Source: Polyporus tsugae (taxonomy: Eukaryota > Basidiomycota > Agaricomycetes > Polyporales > Polyporaceae). Taken from it: a stretch of DNA of 64,000 nucleotides. The position numbers were made by a program, and so were the translations under genes. The notes under the pieces were generated by a model, which worked only from the letters and a program-made list of their open reading frames with translations, did not search any database and was not told the origin of the DNA. Where the stretch lies: assembly GCA_024305745.1 (NCBI GenBank), contig JAHRBS010000007.1, positions 806,001-870,000 on the forward strand, written 5' to 3'. Within the stretch, counting starts at the first letter, position 1. Each line of letters begins with the position of its first letter. Shown in pieces: positions 21,272 to 31,540 of this stretch.

Positions 21272-23080
21272 TCAAGCTTCAGCTTCATCGATATCTATTT
21301 CGACCCCAGCTCGGTCGAGAAGCTTAAGGGTGACGGGACCGTCCACCAGCTCTTGGAGACTCTGCAGAACAGACTGTCTAGCAGCGGGAGTGGGCCATAC
21401 CGGAGTGGTCTCCGCCGACTTTTTGGACCTGTCATCGCGCTGTCCAAGTATCGTCGCAGGGCGAACCCGAAGCGCGAGGGAGGTGAGGCGACTTCCGGAG
21501 GACGCGCGACGAGCGAGGACCCGTTGGAGGATAGACCACCTCTGACAGAACGCCTTGTCGACAATAGCAGTAGCCCGGACGGTAAATCCGCAGGTAATGA
21601 CCAGCTCGGCGAGAGAGGGGCAGAGCGCTGGCACCGGCTTGGCCGCCCGTCCCTTTAGTTTGTCCGTCGGCCCCAGCATGCACGCCATGGCGTCTATCTC
21701 TGGGCCGCTCATCTCGAGGTGCCCCAGGTGCGGGAACGCGCGGAAGTCGACGTGTAGAGAGGTGGATTGGAGGGACAACACAAGGCGTGTGACGGACGCG
21801 TTCTTGCCAAAGACTGTGACGAGACCGTCTGGAGTGATACGGTAGTTCTCCATACGGAGACGTTCGACGTCGCCCGCGAAGCATTGTATGTCGTCGTCTC
21901 CGAGCCACTGCCTTGATGGTGGACACCGGATACACACATGGTCAACGGCGGCTACCACGGAGCGGAGTGCCATGCTATTCTCCGGTGAGAAGAATTCTTG
22001 GAATAACGGATGCCAGAGGTTGTTACTGTCGGTGATGTGGACGCGAGCGGTCTGGGGTAACGCTAGCCAAGAGAGAGTGGCACAAATGACTTCCTGGTCG
22101 CACGACCTGATGCGTAGATCACGCAAGGAGGAGAGTTGAAGAGCCTCTGTGCCAGCGGGTTGTGCAGCATCCCACCTGACGTCCCCCATAATTTCCAGCG
22201 TCTCCAGACAGTCGCGGTAGGGCTCCAAATGGTGTCTGGGTGTGTCAAGAACTTGACGGTCATGCTGTGAAACATCGCATCCTCCAATTATCTTCACGTG
22301 CCTGAGCGAAACACCGCCGAAAAGCCTGACCATGCGGGGAGGACAAGTAAGACGAGAGAGCTGGGGGAGGTTCTCGTGGGACAGGATGGTAAGCGGACCC
22401 CTGTTCCCATCGTGAGACCGCTCGAGATCCGAGTCATCGAAGCTGTCATCCCACATTTCCTCCAGCGTAAATATGAAATCGATGTCCAGAGCATCCAGCT
22501 TCGTCACTCCAGAGCGAAGGACGGGCCACAGCCCGTCGTATAGGTCCGACCGCCTATTGAGGGTGACCCGCAGTGACACTACGTTGCTAATGTACGGGGT
22601 CAAGGACTTGATGATGTTTGGAGTGAATCCATGGAAGAACAGCTTGATACCATGAGAATGGCGCGCGGAGCGGGAGAGGAGGGCGTCGACGAACGGTAAC
22701 TCGTCGTACATGACCTCCCTCTTATCGAAGAGGGGCCCACAGTTGGTCACTGCATCTGCCCAGAATGCAGCCCTACCGAGGATGATCGAGCGCCACAAGT
22801 GGCAGATATGGGAGAGGCGTAAGCTCTTCCGATCGTCCCAGCACTGGGTGAAGATTCGCTCGAGCACCTCGGTGGGAAGGCTGTGGATGGGCGCGGCGAG
22901 GTTATGGATGCTGAGGAGAGCGAGGGCAAATTGGCGGTATTCGTCCGCCTTGGCTCTGGTCCATTCCTGGATGCCTGAGACGGAGGTGAGCCCGGAGAAA
23001 CTCCCACGATCTGAGGTTGAAAGACGTAGGAGATGGCTTGAGAGCTCTGAGAGGCGTGGGATGTTGCGCAAAGGATCCAT
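21272..23080 (-). CDS. F-box protein, paralog 1
   Basis: The intronless minus-strand frame gives 602 aa. It begins MDPLRNIPRLSELSSHLLRL, then a helical segment ending KADEYRQFALALLSIHNLAA, then the F-box: PIHSLPTEVLERIFTQCWDD, followed by CHLWRSIILGRAAFWADAV. The remaining 450 residues are leucine-rich with irregular LRR-like segments (ISNVVSLRVTL, LDALDIDF). F-box proteins recruit substrates to SCF ubiquitin ligases through SKP1. This one resembles genes at 26583-28640 and 48088-50065, sharing the same N-terminus and the same C-terminal tail (VLQSLQELVDGPVTLKLLD). It is divergent to the MYND gene at 23641 with 560 bp between ATGs. Target unknown. Confidence 0.88.
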   Translation of the reverse strand: MDPLRNIPRLSELSSHLLRLSTSDRGSFSGLTSVSGIQEWTRAKADEYRQFALALLSIHNLAAPIHSLPTEVLERIFTQCWDDRKSLRLSHICHLWRSIILGRAAFWADAVTNCGPLFDKREVMYDELPFVDALLSRSARHSHGIKLFFHGFTPNIIKSLTPYISNVVSLRVTLNRRSDLYDGLWPVLRSGVTKLDALDIDFIFTLEEMWDDSFDDSDLERSHDGNRGPLTILSHENLPQLSRLTCPPRMVRLFGGVSLRHVKIIGGCDVSQHDRQVLDTPRHHLEPYRDCLETLEIMGDVRWDAAQPAGTEALQLSSLRDLRIRSCDQEVICATLSWLALPQTARVHITDSNNLWHPLFQEFFSPENSMALRSVVAAVDHVCIRCPPSRQWLGDDDIQCFAGDVERLRMENYRITPDGLVTVFGKNASVTRLVLSLQSTSLHVDFRAFPHLGHLEMSGPEIDAMACMLGPTDKLKGRAAKPVPALCPSLAELVITCGFTVRATAIVDKAFCQRWSILQRVLARRASSGSRLTSLALRVRPATILGQRDDRSKKSAETTPVWPTPAARQSVLQSLQELVDGPVTLKLLDRAGVEIDIDEAEA

Positions 23081-23640
23081 GGTCGTTGTCAGAAAGCTCT
23101 AAGGACTCGTTAGTTAGTCTGTAGTGTCATGCTGCGAGTTGTATCCACTGCGCGATGGCTCGGAATGCCGCTGGCAGCGGCATTCGCGATCGCGCAGGAT
23201 CCCACTCACCAGAAATGTGCCTAAAAGTCGAGGTGTGTTGAGAATGCGAGACGCGATATCGACCGGTCAGGCAGCGATTGGCACTGAGATTTGGATTTGG
23301 ATGCAAGGAGCGGGGAGCTGAGCACACGCGTGTTTAACCTGGCAGTGGCAGTGGCCGGCCCGCTTCGGTGATGAGGCCGTGGGAACATGGTGGTCACGGG
23401 TTGTGGGTGTTCAAACTGAGAATGCCCCGCCGCGGTGACGGTCGGCACACTTTCTCCTGGTCCACTTCAACTTGTTCTTGTCTCTTGACGTCGACGTCTC
23501 CTCTCAACTTGGCGGGCCCTTACATTTTCTCTATATCAGTACTCCACGCCTTGTCTTCGAACAAGCTCATCGAGAATAGCGCAGGACCGCGACCGTCTTG
23601 GAAGCCTCGGTGGTCTAGATCTTCTGCACGTCGCTTCGCG
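23081..23640. promoter_or_regulatory. Divergent promoter region, F-box 1 / MYND 1
   Basis: 560 bp between the two ATGs. The MYND-side leader (about 23460-23640) resembles the leader of the MYND gene at 46609-47600: both carry a CTTGTCTCT..GACGTCG run and the stretch CTCATCGAGAA followed by an ACAGGA/GCAGGA element before the ATG. The shared noncoding sequence indicates that the pair was duplicated with its promoter. Confidence 0.5.
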
Positions 23641-24625
23641 ATGTCGACTCCCCAATATGTAATCCTCTCTAATGGTATGACATGCGGCTGGTGTGAGCGA
23701 ACCGACGTCAGCAAGCAGGACTTGAAGCAGTGTGGTGGGTGTGCGGCAGTCCGGTACTGCAGCAAGGATTGCCAGAGACGAGCATGGCCTGCGCACAAGT
23801 GAGTTGTCTTCCGCTCGGTTTCCACTGCTCTTATACCTGTGGACTTGAACGGTTGGCGGGATTGGACACAGATCTTCATGCCGTTCCCGCAAAGGCGTTC
23901 CAGACGCCGGAATGCAGCAGGCTGGGTATACCGCGCCTTTGTCTCTCGCGAACGCCGTCAAGGACTGGGCCAACATCCACGACGAAGGGTTTTCGATGAT
24001 CGTGCACGCGTATCTGCGCTTGAATGGCGGTGCCGACAAGGCCTTGAAGGAAGACAAGGCCATCGCCTTCCAACTCCGGCCTCTTGAGCGCGTATTCGAC
24101 GACCCAGCGACGGCTCTCGGAATCACCGGGTTCGGGTTCGTCAGCAAGGACGAAGACGACGAACTCATCCGCGACCACTGGGAGGAGCCCTTGATAGCAG
24201 CGCGCGACGCATGCGCCGCTCACCTTGCGCGAACCGCCCCCAATCCTCGGTTCGCCGGCGTGATTCCTGTCACGTTCTTCGTGGAGAACGCCAAGGTCAT
24301 TCTGCACTCTCAACATGCTCTGTACCGTCCCAGGAACCACGCTGATGATGCACCCGTGGACGAGCGCATGGCGGCGGCGTTCGATGATCTTCGTGCTCTC
24401 TGTGTTCGGTCTGTCTGCTTTGGGCTCGTCTTGCGGGACTCGGCCAACCCTGTGTCCGCTCCCTTCCCGGACGTTGGCTACATGATGCGGGAGAAAAAGA
24501 AGTGGGTGTGGACGCCTTCGCCGGACCCCGCAGATGTCTTCAACTTAGTCATGAACACGGACGAGAGACCCAGGCGGTCAAACTTGTCTGTGCGAGACCT
24601 TTGGACGTTGTGGCGGCAGTGGTGA
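23641..24625 (+). CDS. MYND zinc-finger protein, paralog 1
   Basis: Two exons (23641-23798, 23872-24625) encode 303 aa. The N-terminal MYND finger is complete: Cys15, Cys18, Cys31, Cys34, Cys40, Cys44, His52 and Cys56, with C-x2-C-x12-C-x2-C-x5-C-x3-C-x7-H-x3-C spacing. The last cysteine is encoded after the intron. The rest is a lineage-specific region (AGYTAPLSLANAVKDWANIH, PLERVFDDPATALG, NPRFAGVIPVTFFV, GYMMREKKKWVW) ending LSVRDLWTLWRQW. MYND fingers mediate protein-protein contacts; no SET domain is present. It is 303 aa and very similar along its length to the protein at 46609-47600. It sits head-to-head with an F-box gene. Function unknown. Confidence 0.88.
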
Positions 24626-25122
24626 GCTCATTTGTATTCAGGTAAGTCGTTTACTTGTGTGGCTTGAACATACGTATCTTCATGCTCATTCATTTCACGC
24701 AGTTGTAGCATAGATATGCAGTATGATTTGTACTCTCACAATGGTCAGTACTGCCCATCGAGTGAATTGACCATGTCGGCCGTGGATAACACCAAGCACA
24801 TGCCGCGCAGTGACCCAACCTTCCAAGTTTACGACCGCGGACGCGAAACACTGGTGACAGACGTTAATGGAGTTATGGTGCGTTCTAGACTGGACACGAT
24901 TCCCTGTCATAGTTGGTTACCGGGTGGATGGTTTGACCTTGATTCGAAAGCGCAATATCGCACTGCTTGGAACTTTTCTCTGGACTATGCAGGATAACTG
25001 AAGGGAACTGGATTCAAGAAATGTTTGGTAAAGACACAGTGGGACTAGCGATGAGCCAAGCAACGGAATCGAGAGAGTACTACGATACAGTGAGGCCGAA
25101 TCGGTTAGGATACCAATGGCGC
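24626..25122. other. Intergenic region between convergent MYND genes
   Basis: About 500 bp joining the 3' ends of two MYND genes. A 93-codon plus-strand frame (24716-24997) shows no motif. Nothing else can be supported. Confidence 0.5.
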
Positions 25123-26156
25123 CTAATACGCGTCCGGTTGGGCCTCAGCCAACTTCCGCTTGAGCAGCTTGACGCGGCCCTTCGTGGTGTTCGCCCTCGA
25201 CCATTCGGGATCCCCATACCAATTGTTCTTCCACAGCGGCCTCCACTCCCACTTCTTCCCATCGCCCAGCTTCCGCATGTACCCAGGGATAGGGGCGGCG
25301 TTGTTGCTAGGCTGCCGCAGGACGACGCCGAGCTCGATGAACTTGGCGTACGTCTCGAGCTGCGCGACGACGGCCTGGCGGGACAGCGTGGGCTCGTGCC
25401 CGCCCAGCGCGCTGTACTGCGGGAAGTAGCCGAACTGCGCGGGGCCGTCGTGCGGCGCGAACAGCACGGGGAGGATGTCGACAAAGTCCGGGTCGTTCGC
25501 GAACATCGCCGCGACGTGCGCGCGCGACGCGGCGGACTTCTCCCATGCCTCGAGAAAGCGCGGGCGGTGCTCCTGCGCGTCTGCCAGAACGCGTTCGCGC
25601 GGGAGCAGGGCGCAGTTGGAGTACGCGAACGTGAGCGCGGGGTTCACGCCCTCCGGGCCTGGCGGGCGGTACTTTAGGGGTATGAGGCAGACTTGCGGGT
25701 TCTCCTTGGTGAGCACCTTCTTGGTGCCGCCCATGGTCAGCATTTTGGCGTGGAGGAGGCCCTGGAAGGACGGGCGGTGTATCTCGGTGAAATCGCGCAG
25801 GTAGGACTGCAGCTCGAGGATGTTGGGCATCCCCGGGGCGGTGGGAGCGATGACTTCGGGGTGGCTCTCGAAGAATGCTGTGTTCTCCTGCTGGTATTTG
25901 CACAGCGGCCTGACCTCGACGTGAGCGACGGATATGAACCGGGTGAAAGTGTGCAGACGTACTTGTGATGCTCCCAGTGGGCGCGCTGACATTCCTCGCT
26001 GCAGTAGATGGCGACATTGCACCCTTTACAGAACCGGAACTTCGAGCCTGGTGTCTGTGCCTTGTCGCATTTCCTACACCTCCCTTGTTTGTTTCGAAGG
26101 AGTGAGGTGTCTCCCGGACGAAAGGTTGTCTGTAGAGGATGGGTTTCAATAGGCAT
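25123..26156 (-). CDS. MYND zinc-finger protein, paralog 2 (divergent)
   Basis: Two minus-strand exons (25963-26156, 25123-25909) give 326 aa. The finger begins CRKCDKAQTPGSKFRFCKGC and continues NVAIYCSEECQRAHWEHHK, with the last ligand Cys (PLC) supplied by exon 2. This is the same intron position and phase as in the other two MYND genes here (donor after CACAA). The C-terminal region is only weakly similar to paralogs 1 and 3 (MLTMGGTKKVLTKE, YFPQYSALGGHEPTLSRQAV, GYMRKLGDGKKWEWRP) and extends further with a Lys/Arg-rich tail. It lies next to F-box paralog 2 but in tandem orientation rather than head-to-head. Confidence 0.85.
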
Positions 26157-26582
26157 CGTCCTGTGAAGTTGTGGTTAGGAAAGAAGCCAGGGCACATATG
26201 AGCGTAGTATTATTAGTAGGCTCGGAATTGGATTACGTAATTGCATCCGCCGTTGTGCACGGCGGCGATGAACGTTTGAACGTGAACCCTCGACCCTCTT
26301 GGTTCCTTGGACGGGAGGCGGATGCCATAGTGAAACCCGCCCTCAGACAGCCGGACTGGTCTCGAATTGCGCGCGGTTCAGCCTGAACTAGTAAGTCGGC
26401 GGCGGCGGGCTTTAAGTAGTACTAGTAAAGACTCGGATAGTATACGTACTAGTATATCTGAAGCATATGGGGCCTGTATACGGGACATGACATAACGCGT
26501 TCGCCAGTAATTGCTTCTCGAAAGGCGACAGTACGGAAAACAATACCCTGTATCTACTTAATCCTGCGTGAGACCTCAGGCC
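26157..26582. other. AT-rich intergenic region
   Basis: About 430 bp upstream of MYND 2 and downstream of F-box 2. It includes an AT-rich stretch (about 26400-26465) with several copies of ACTAGTA-type palindromic words. No gene seen. Confidence 0.45.
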
Positions 26583-28640
26583 TCAGGCTTCATCGACTCC
26601 GCTCACTGTTTCGCCGGCGCTGTCGAGGACAAGTTTCAATACCACAGGACCGTCCACCACCTTCCGGAGACTCTGCCGAACCGACCGTCTAGCAGCGTGT
26701 CCTGGCCATATCGGTTCAGACTTTGTAGCCTCCGGCTTGTCTGTTGGCAAGTCGCTGGAGCTGCTGTCTGGGTGGTTTTCAGGACCGTCGCTCTGGCACA
26801 GTCCAGGGCGGCTGTCATCCCAGCTACCGGTACCGTCACCCCAGCCTACCTCCTCTTGGGCGTCTACTTTTCGCTTCTCCCCGCGCTCGTCAGCCCCGAT
26901 GTCCGGCACCATGCCCCAGGCACTATCGGACAGTTCATTGAACAGTATCGTCGTTGGGCGAACGTTGAGCGCCAGGTAGGTGAGGCGAGTTGCGCCATGG
27001 GACGCACGGTCCGCGAGGATCCGTTGAAGGACGGCACATTGCTGTTGGAACAGTTCGTCGACAACAGTGCCGGGGTCTGTGCATCCTCCAGACGTGGAGT
27101 GGACAAGCGGCCCGCAAGTGATCACAAGCTCGGCGAGCCTGAGACACGGGTGGGAAGACTCGGCAGCCTGCCCCGCTCGATACCAGTGATTACGGGTGCC
27201 AGTGTCCAGTTGCAGCATGCGCGCCGTGATCTCTATGTTCGACCCGCCCACGTCGAAATGCACCAGGTGCGGGAAGGCATGGAGGTTGATACCCTGTATA
27301 CCACCGGATTCGGGGGACAGCGCGGACAACACGAGACGCGTGACGGGCGCGTTCTCGCCGAAGACTTGGACGAGGTTATCATCTCGAGAACTGCCAACGT
27401 TGAAGGCGTCTATGCGGAGACGTTCTATGTTGCCCGCGAAACCTTGCATATGCCAGTAAAATTCGGACCACGGCCAGTCACTGGGTGGCAGCTGCTGTAA
27501 ACGCAAGTGGTCGATGGTGCTAACTATTGGGCAGAGCTTCACGCTGTTACAAGAGTTGAACTTGGTGATGTGGATGAAAGTGGTCTGGGGAACGAGTAGC
27601 CATGAGAGAACCCGTGAGACATCGTCATCGTAGCGGGTCGAGGCTATGCGTAGATGACGTAGGCAGGAGAGAGTGAGAGGCCCCGGAGGTGCCGGTGCAT
27701 ATGGATTGTGGTGTATCCATATCGGCATGACTTCTAGAGTCTCCAGGCAGTCGCGATAGGGTTCCAAGTATAGCCCCTCAGGTTTTCCGAGAGCGATTGG
27801 CGGCATATGAAGAGTGTCGGAGTCCTCTGAACGATCCCTCCATTCCACCTTCAAGTGCTTCAGTGAAACGCCACCAAAACACCCAGTCATGTTGTGGGGA
27901 CAAGTAAGGCGAAAGAGCTTGGGTAGGTTGTCGTGGGACAGCATGGTGAGCCCACTCCATGCCCCGGAATACCAGGACCAGATATCGCCAGCGTCCATGT
28001 CCTCTTCATGATACCTGCTCAACTCCTCTTTCGTGATCATCAGTTGGATTTCCAAAGCCTCCAGATTTGGCATCCCAGAGAGAAGAAGGGGCCACAGCCG
28101 CTCGTGCATGTCACCTTTGCCGACAGCCACCTGTAGCGACACCACGTTGTTGATGTACGGGGTCAGAGACACCAAGATCGATGGAGTGAAGTTATAGAAG
28201 GATGGCTTGATAGTATGAGAATACAGCGTGGAACGCGAGAGGAGGGTGTCAATGAGCGGTAGTTGGTTGTGTACGACGTCCCTCTTCTCTCTGAGCTCGC
28301 AGTTGGCCACCGCGTCCGCCCAGAATGCGGCGTTGCCGAGGAGGATGGAGCGCCATAGGCGGCAGACATGGGGGAGGCGCAAGCTTTTCCAATCCTCCCA
28401 GCACTGTTCTAGGATGAGCTCGAGCGCCTCGACGGGAAGGCGGTGGATGGGAGCGGCGAGGTTATGGATAGCGAGGAGGGCGAGGGCAAATTGGCGATAT
28501 TCGTCCGCCTTGGCTGTGGTCCATGCTTGGATGTCTGAGACGGAGATGAGGGTGGCGAATTTTCTGCGATCTGCGATCGGAAGACGTAGAAGGTGCCCTG
28601 AGAGCTCTGAGAGGCGGGGGATGTTGTGCAAGGGATCCAT
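26583..28640 (-). CDS. F-box protein, paralog 2
   Basis: The intronless minus-strand frame gives 685 aa starting MDPLHNIPRLSELSGHLLRL. The F-box begins IHRLPVEALELILEQCWEDW and includes RLPHVCRLWRSILLGNAAFW. LRR-like segments follow (SLTPYINNVVSLQVAVGKGD, MPNLEALEIQL). It is about 80 residues longer than paralog 1 because of an acidic insertion near the C-terminus (DNS/GDGTGSWDDSRPG region) before the shared tail SLRKVVDGPVVLKLVLDSAG. It is closer to paralog 3 than to paralog 1 across the F-box (EQCWEDWKSLRLPHVC). The transposon inverted repeat begins 21 bp upstream of the ATG, so its native promoter has been displaced by about 2.9 kb. Confidence 0.88.
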   Translation of the reverse strand: MDPLHNIPRLSELSGHLLRLPIADRRKFATLISVSDIQAWTTAKADEYRQFALALLAIHNLAAPIHRLPVEALELILEQCWEDWKSLRLPHVCRLWRSILLGNAAFWADAVANCELREKRDVVHNQLPLIDTLLSRSTLYSHTIKPSFYNFTPSILVSLTPYINNVVSLQVAVGKGDMHERLWPLLLSGMPNLEALEIQLMITKEELSRYHEEDMDAGDIWSWYSGAWSGLTMLSHDNLPKLFRLTCPHNMTGCFGGVSLKHLKVEWRDRSEDSDTLHMPPIALGKPEGLYLEPYRDCLETLEVMPIWIHHNPYAPAPPGPLTLSCLRHLRIASTRYDDDVSRVLSWLLVPQTTFIHITKFNSCNSVKLCPIVSTIDHLRLQQLPPSDWPWSEFYWHMQGFAGNIERLRIDAFNVGSSRDDNLVQVFGENAPVTRLVLSALSPESGGIQGINLHAFPHLVHFDVGGSNIEITARMLQLDTGTRNHWYRAGQAAESSHPCLRLAELVITCGPLVHSTSGGCTDPGTVVDELFQQQCAVLQRILADRASHGATRLTYLALNVRPTTILFNELSDSAWGMVPDIGADERGEKRKVDAQEEVGWGDGTGSWDDSRPGLCQSDGPENHPDSSSSDLPTDKPEATKSEPIWPGHAARRSVRQSLRKVVDGPVVLKLVLDSAGETVSGVDEA

Positions 28641-28661
28641 CGCCTTGGTCAGGAAGACCTA

Positions 28662-28688
28662 AGATTGGCCTTGCACACAAGGTGGGGC
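28662..28688 (+). repeat. Left terminal inverted repeat of the transposon
   Basis: 27 bp, exact inverse of 31514-31540, preceded by the TA target duplicate. Confidence 0.93.
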
Positions 28689-28855
28689 TTGTGACATCTG
28701 TGACCATGCACGTGAATCGGGCGTCTGACTGAAATAACGATGAATATTGTGTGTTAAGTGTGCGATAAGAGTCCGAGGGGAGACGAGACCGACTACAAAT
28801 GTCAGGGAAGTGTAGTGTAGGATGTGAATAGATGAAAGGATAATATCAGATGTGT

Positions 28856-31314
28856 TTAAGTAGGTGTGATGCCCTCTCGATCGAGCTCCGCAAGGATGTC
28901 ATTGGGAAGGACCCGATGACTGTGGTACTTCTTTGCAGCCCACGCCGCCTGCTTCCCAGTTAAACCACGACAGTATGCATCCATAAAGCGGTGCGAGCGA
29001 GTGTAGAACCGGCGGATCGAAACAAGGGGAACCGCCTCAAGTGCTTCAAGCGCGTTCCGCTCCAGATCAGCTTCCAAAGAAGACGGTGGTGCCTGGCGGT
29101 ACACACGCTTCGCATATCCCCAGCATTGCTCAATGAAGTTGAGCTCACAGTGGAATTTAGGAAGGAAGAGGACGGGGAAGCCGCGTGTCTTGCAGTGAGT
29201 CTCGAGCAGCGATTCAACATCCCGGAAGTCCGGTTGATTGAATAGAAGACGTCGGCAGCAGCAATCAAGAGCTGGTGGCGCGCACTTGAAGGACGGGCAT
29301 TCATATCGAAGCTTCCGGGCAGCAGTGAAACCGCGCTCCTCGAGAAGGGTCGCCATACCCTTGAAAACACCCGCTCGTGGGCCGTCCTCAAAGTAGAGCG
29401 ACTGGGGTGAGCCATCTGCGAAGGTTGCATTTTGCATGCGAACCTTGGTCTTGAGAGGCTTGCCGTTGGGACCGTAGATGGGCTTGCTGTCATCGCCGAG
29501 GACAGTAGTCTCGACTCCGAACATTGGGTTGGCTGGCGCTGTGGGGAACTTGGACATGTGGCGGGCGGACAGGGCATCAGCAGCGCGTTTCAAGTGAGTC
29601 AGCGCATTGTCGAAAATGAAAACATGGTGTTCATTTGGGTAGTGACGGGACAAAATGTCCATCGCGGTTGTCGCATGCGCAAGGACATCCTCGTGGGTGA
29701 AGTATCCATCACGATTTACTCCCGGGTGGAAGATAACGTGTGCGGACTCCGCTCCATCGGGAGAACGCAGCCACCCATACTCCGCGGACACAAAGTCTGC
29801 AACCATCAGCGAGACACCGTTGCCTTTCTTCCGCGGAACGGCCTTCTCACTCTTGTGTACCCAGCGCTTGACACGCCGATCATGCGCGTAGAATATTGAT
29901 TTGTCGTGCCACCAGTAGACAACGTGCTGCTCACGCGGACGAGGATTGTCATCCGGAATGGGAATCTCCTGGCCGTCTTTGTCCCACTGACGTGCGTTGC
30001 AGTCGTATGTTGCCATCTCAGGGAGAAAGCGGGTCTGGCGGTAATCGACGACATCCGCGCGCTTGTGTCCATCGACAAACTGACCGCTCGGGGTCTTCGT
30101 CCATCGGTAATCGAGCGCGTGCATCCATGACTGGGCAGTCGACAATGATACTGGCTTGGTAAGGCCATATTTCTTGAGCCTTTCCGGGTCTGCCATGAAA
30201 TGCACGATGTCGAGAGCGCGGACGTACTTGCCAATTGACTGCAGGTGCTCAGTGAGCTCCACTTTGAAGTCGGGGTGCTTCTCGAGAAGCAACTTTGTCC
30301 ATGTGTTCTCCGGTGTGGTCGGCAGGTTGTGACGGTCCGCGAGGAAGTTGCGACACCAATGGCGAAGCGCCTCCGCCGTTGGGCTCTTCTTGTCCCACTC
30401 AACCACTGTCTCCATAGATTTGGCAGCCCAAAACCGTGTATTGCCAGCCCTAACATATTTTGACAGGAACATGCGCATCATATGCATCCGCGTCAACAAA
30501 CGGTCATCTCCGAGCACAAAATGTCCAGCTCCACGGCCACTTCTGCGAGGCGGCCGCAAAAGCGCGTTGATATCGGCGAGGGCCAACCTCACGGCGCTGA
30601 TGCTGGGCGGCGGCACATACTTGGAATTGGGGGGAGAGGCGGACTCAGAGGGCTGCAGCGATGGGTTCGGGATGGGATCTGGTCCCGGACAATGATGGGA
30701 GATGCCGGGAGTGGCAGCAGCGGGCTGGGGAGCCGCAAGGGATGGATGCAAAGGGAGAGGGATGACTGGCGGTGGGGGGACGGAAGCCGGAGGGGAGGGA
30801 AGGACAGCCGGCGGAGGAGAGGGGGCCAAAGAAGCACAGGACGCTGAAGAAGCAGAGGGCGCCGAAGAAGCAGCCTGAGAGGGAGCGGAAGAAGCACTGC
30901 CCAGCGAGGCAGGTTGGATCAGCTCTGCAAAGGTCCGCCCGAGGCTGTCGTAAACCTTGAGAGCTTCCTCGTGCCGCCGATCCAGGGCCTCGATTGGGCT
31001 CTCCGTGGGTTTCCGAGTAGGCTGCAAGGCATGTCAATGTCAAATCAGACTGTACTTGCCATGAAAAGACACACCTCTGGTGCGGAGGGAGGTATATTCT
31101 CCTTGTTTGACCTACTGCGGGCCTGGTCTGATGCCAACCTTGGTTTCTTCTTTGCGTGAGCACCAAGGCTTTCCATCGAAGACCGAGCCCGCAGCGACCG
31201 CTTCGGCATGCTTCTTGCGGGGAAGGTTACGGCAGCAGTGCGACTGCCAGCTGGTGCGATCGGCTTCCATTTTCGTTCACCCAATTGGGACTTGTACAGA
31301 CGCCCGTCCACCAT
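28856..31314 (-). CDS. DDE superfamily transposase (IS630/Tc1-mariner type)
   Basis: Two exons (31075-31314, 28856-31021) encode 801 aa, the second an unbroken 722-codon frame. The N-terminus is basic (MPKRSLRARS, AKKKPRLASDQARSR), followed by a Ser/Pro/Ala-rich spacer and a helical DNA-binding region (HFVLGDDRLLTRMHMMRMFL). The catalytic core shows the three acidic residues in context: SLMVADFVS (first D), VFIFDNALTHLKRA (second D) and ELNFIEQCWGYAKRVYR (E), a DDE triad. CCCRRLLFNQPDFRD lies between. It cuts and pastes the surrounding element. No frameshift or stop is seen, so it could be functional. The first exon is inferred from splice signals and frame. Confidence 0.9.
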
Positions 31315-31513
31315 GGCCGACAGAACTTTTGTATCTCCTCTCGCACGCGGGACAAATCCGAAATTCGAAAACCGTAACTCTATGGATTGGCAACATCTTC
31401 ACAGAGTTACGGTCACACATTTTTAAATAAGAGCCTCGTCGTTGAGCCTATAGTTCTTTGGTGTTTTGCCCCCGCCAAAAGTGACGGAGTGTGACAGGTT
31501 TGGATCACGTGAT

Positions 31514-31540
31514 GCCCCACCTTGTGTGCAAGGCCAATCT
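31514..31540 (-). repeat. Right terminal inverted repeat of the transposon
   Basis: 27 bp, exact inverse of 28662-28688, followed by TA (31541-31542). Confidence 0.93.

Larger units (their letters stand above)
28662..31540 (-). mobile_element. Complete IS630/Tc1-mariner-type DNA transposon
   Basis: The 2879-bp element is bounded by perfect 27-bp inverted repeats starting AGATTGGCCTTGCACACAAG (28662-28688 and complement of 31514-31540). The repeats are flanked by TA on both sides (28660-28661 and 31541-31542), the target duplication typical of this superfamily. Weaker similarity (TGTGAC and CACGTGA words) continues inside both repeats. It carries one uninterrupted DDE transposase gene on the minus strand. 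It is inserted 21 bp upstream of the F-box 2 ATG. Identical repeats and intact frame suggest a recent insertion. Confidence 0.92.

Noticed and set aside
25307..26197. 296-codon minus-strand frame
   Set aside because: Arg/Ala-rich shadow of MYND paralog 2 in another frame.
26568..27500. 310-codon plus-strand frame
   Set aside because: Lies antisense to F-box paralog 2 and mirrors similar antisense frames at the other F-box genes.
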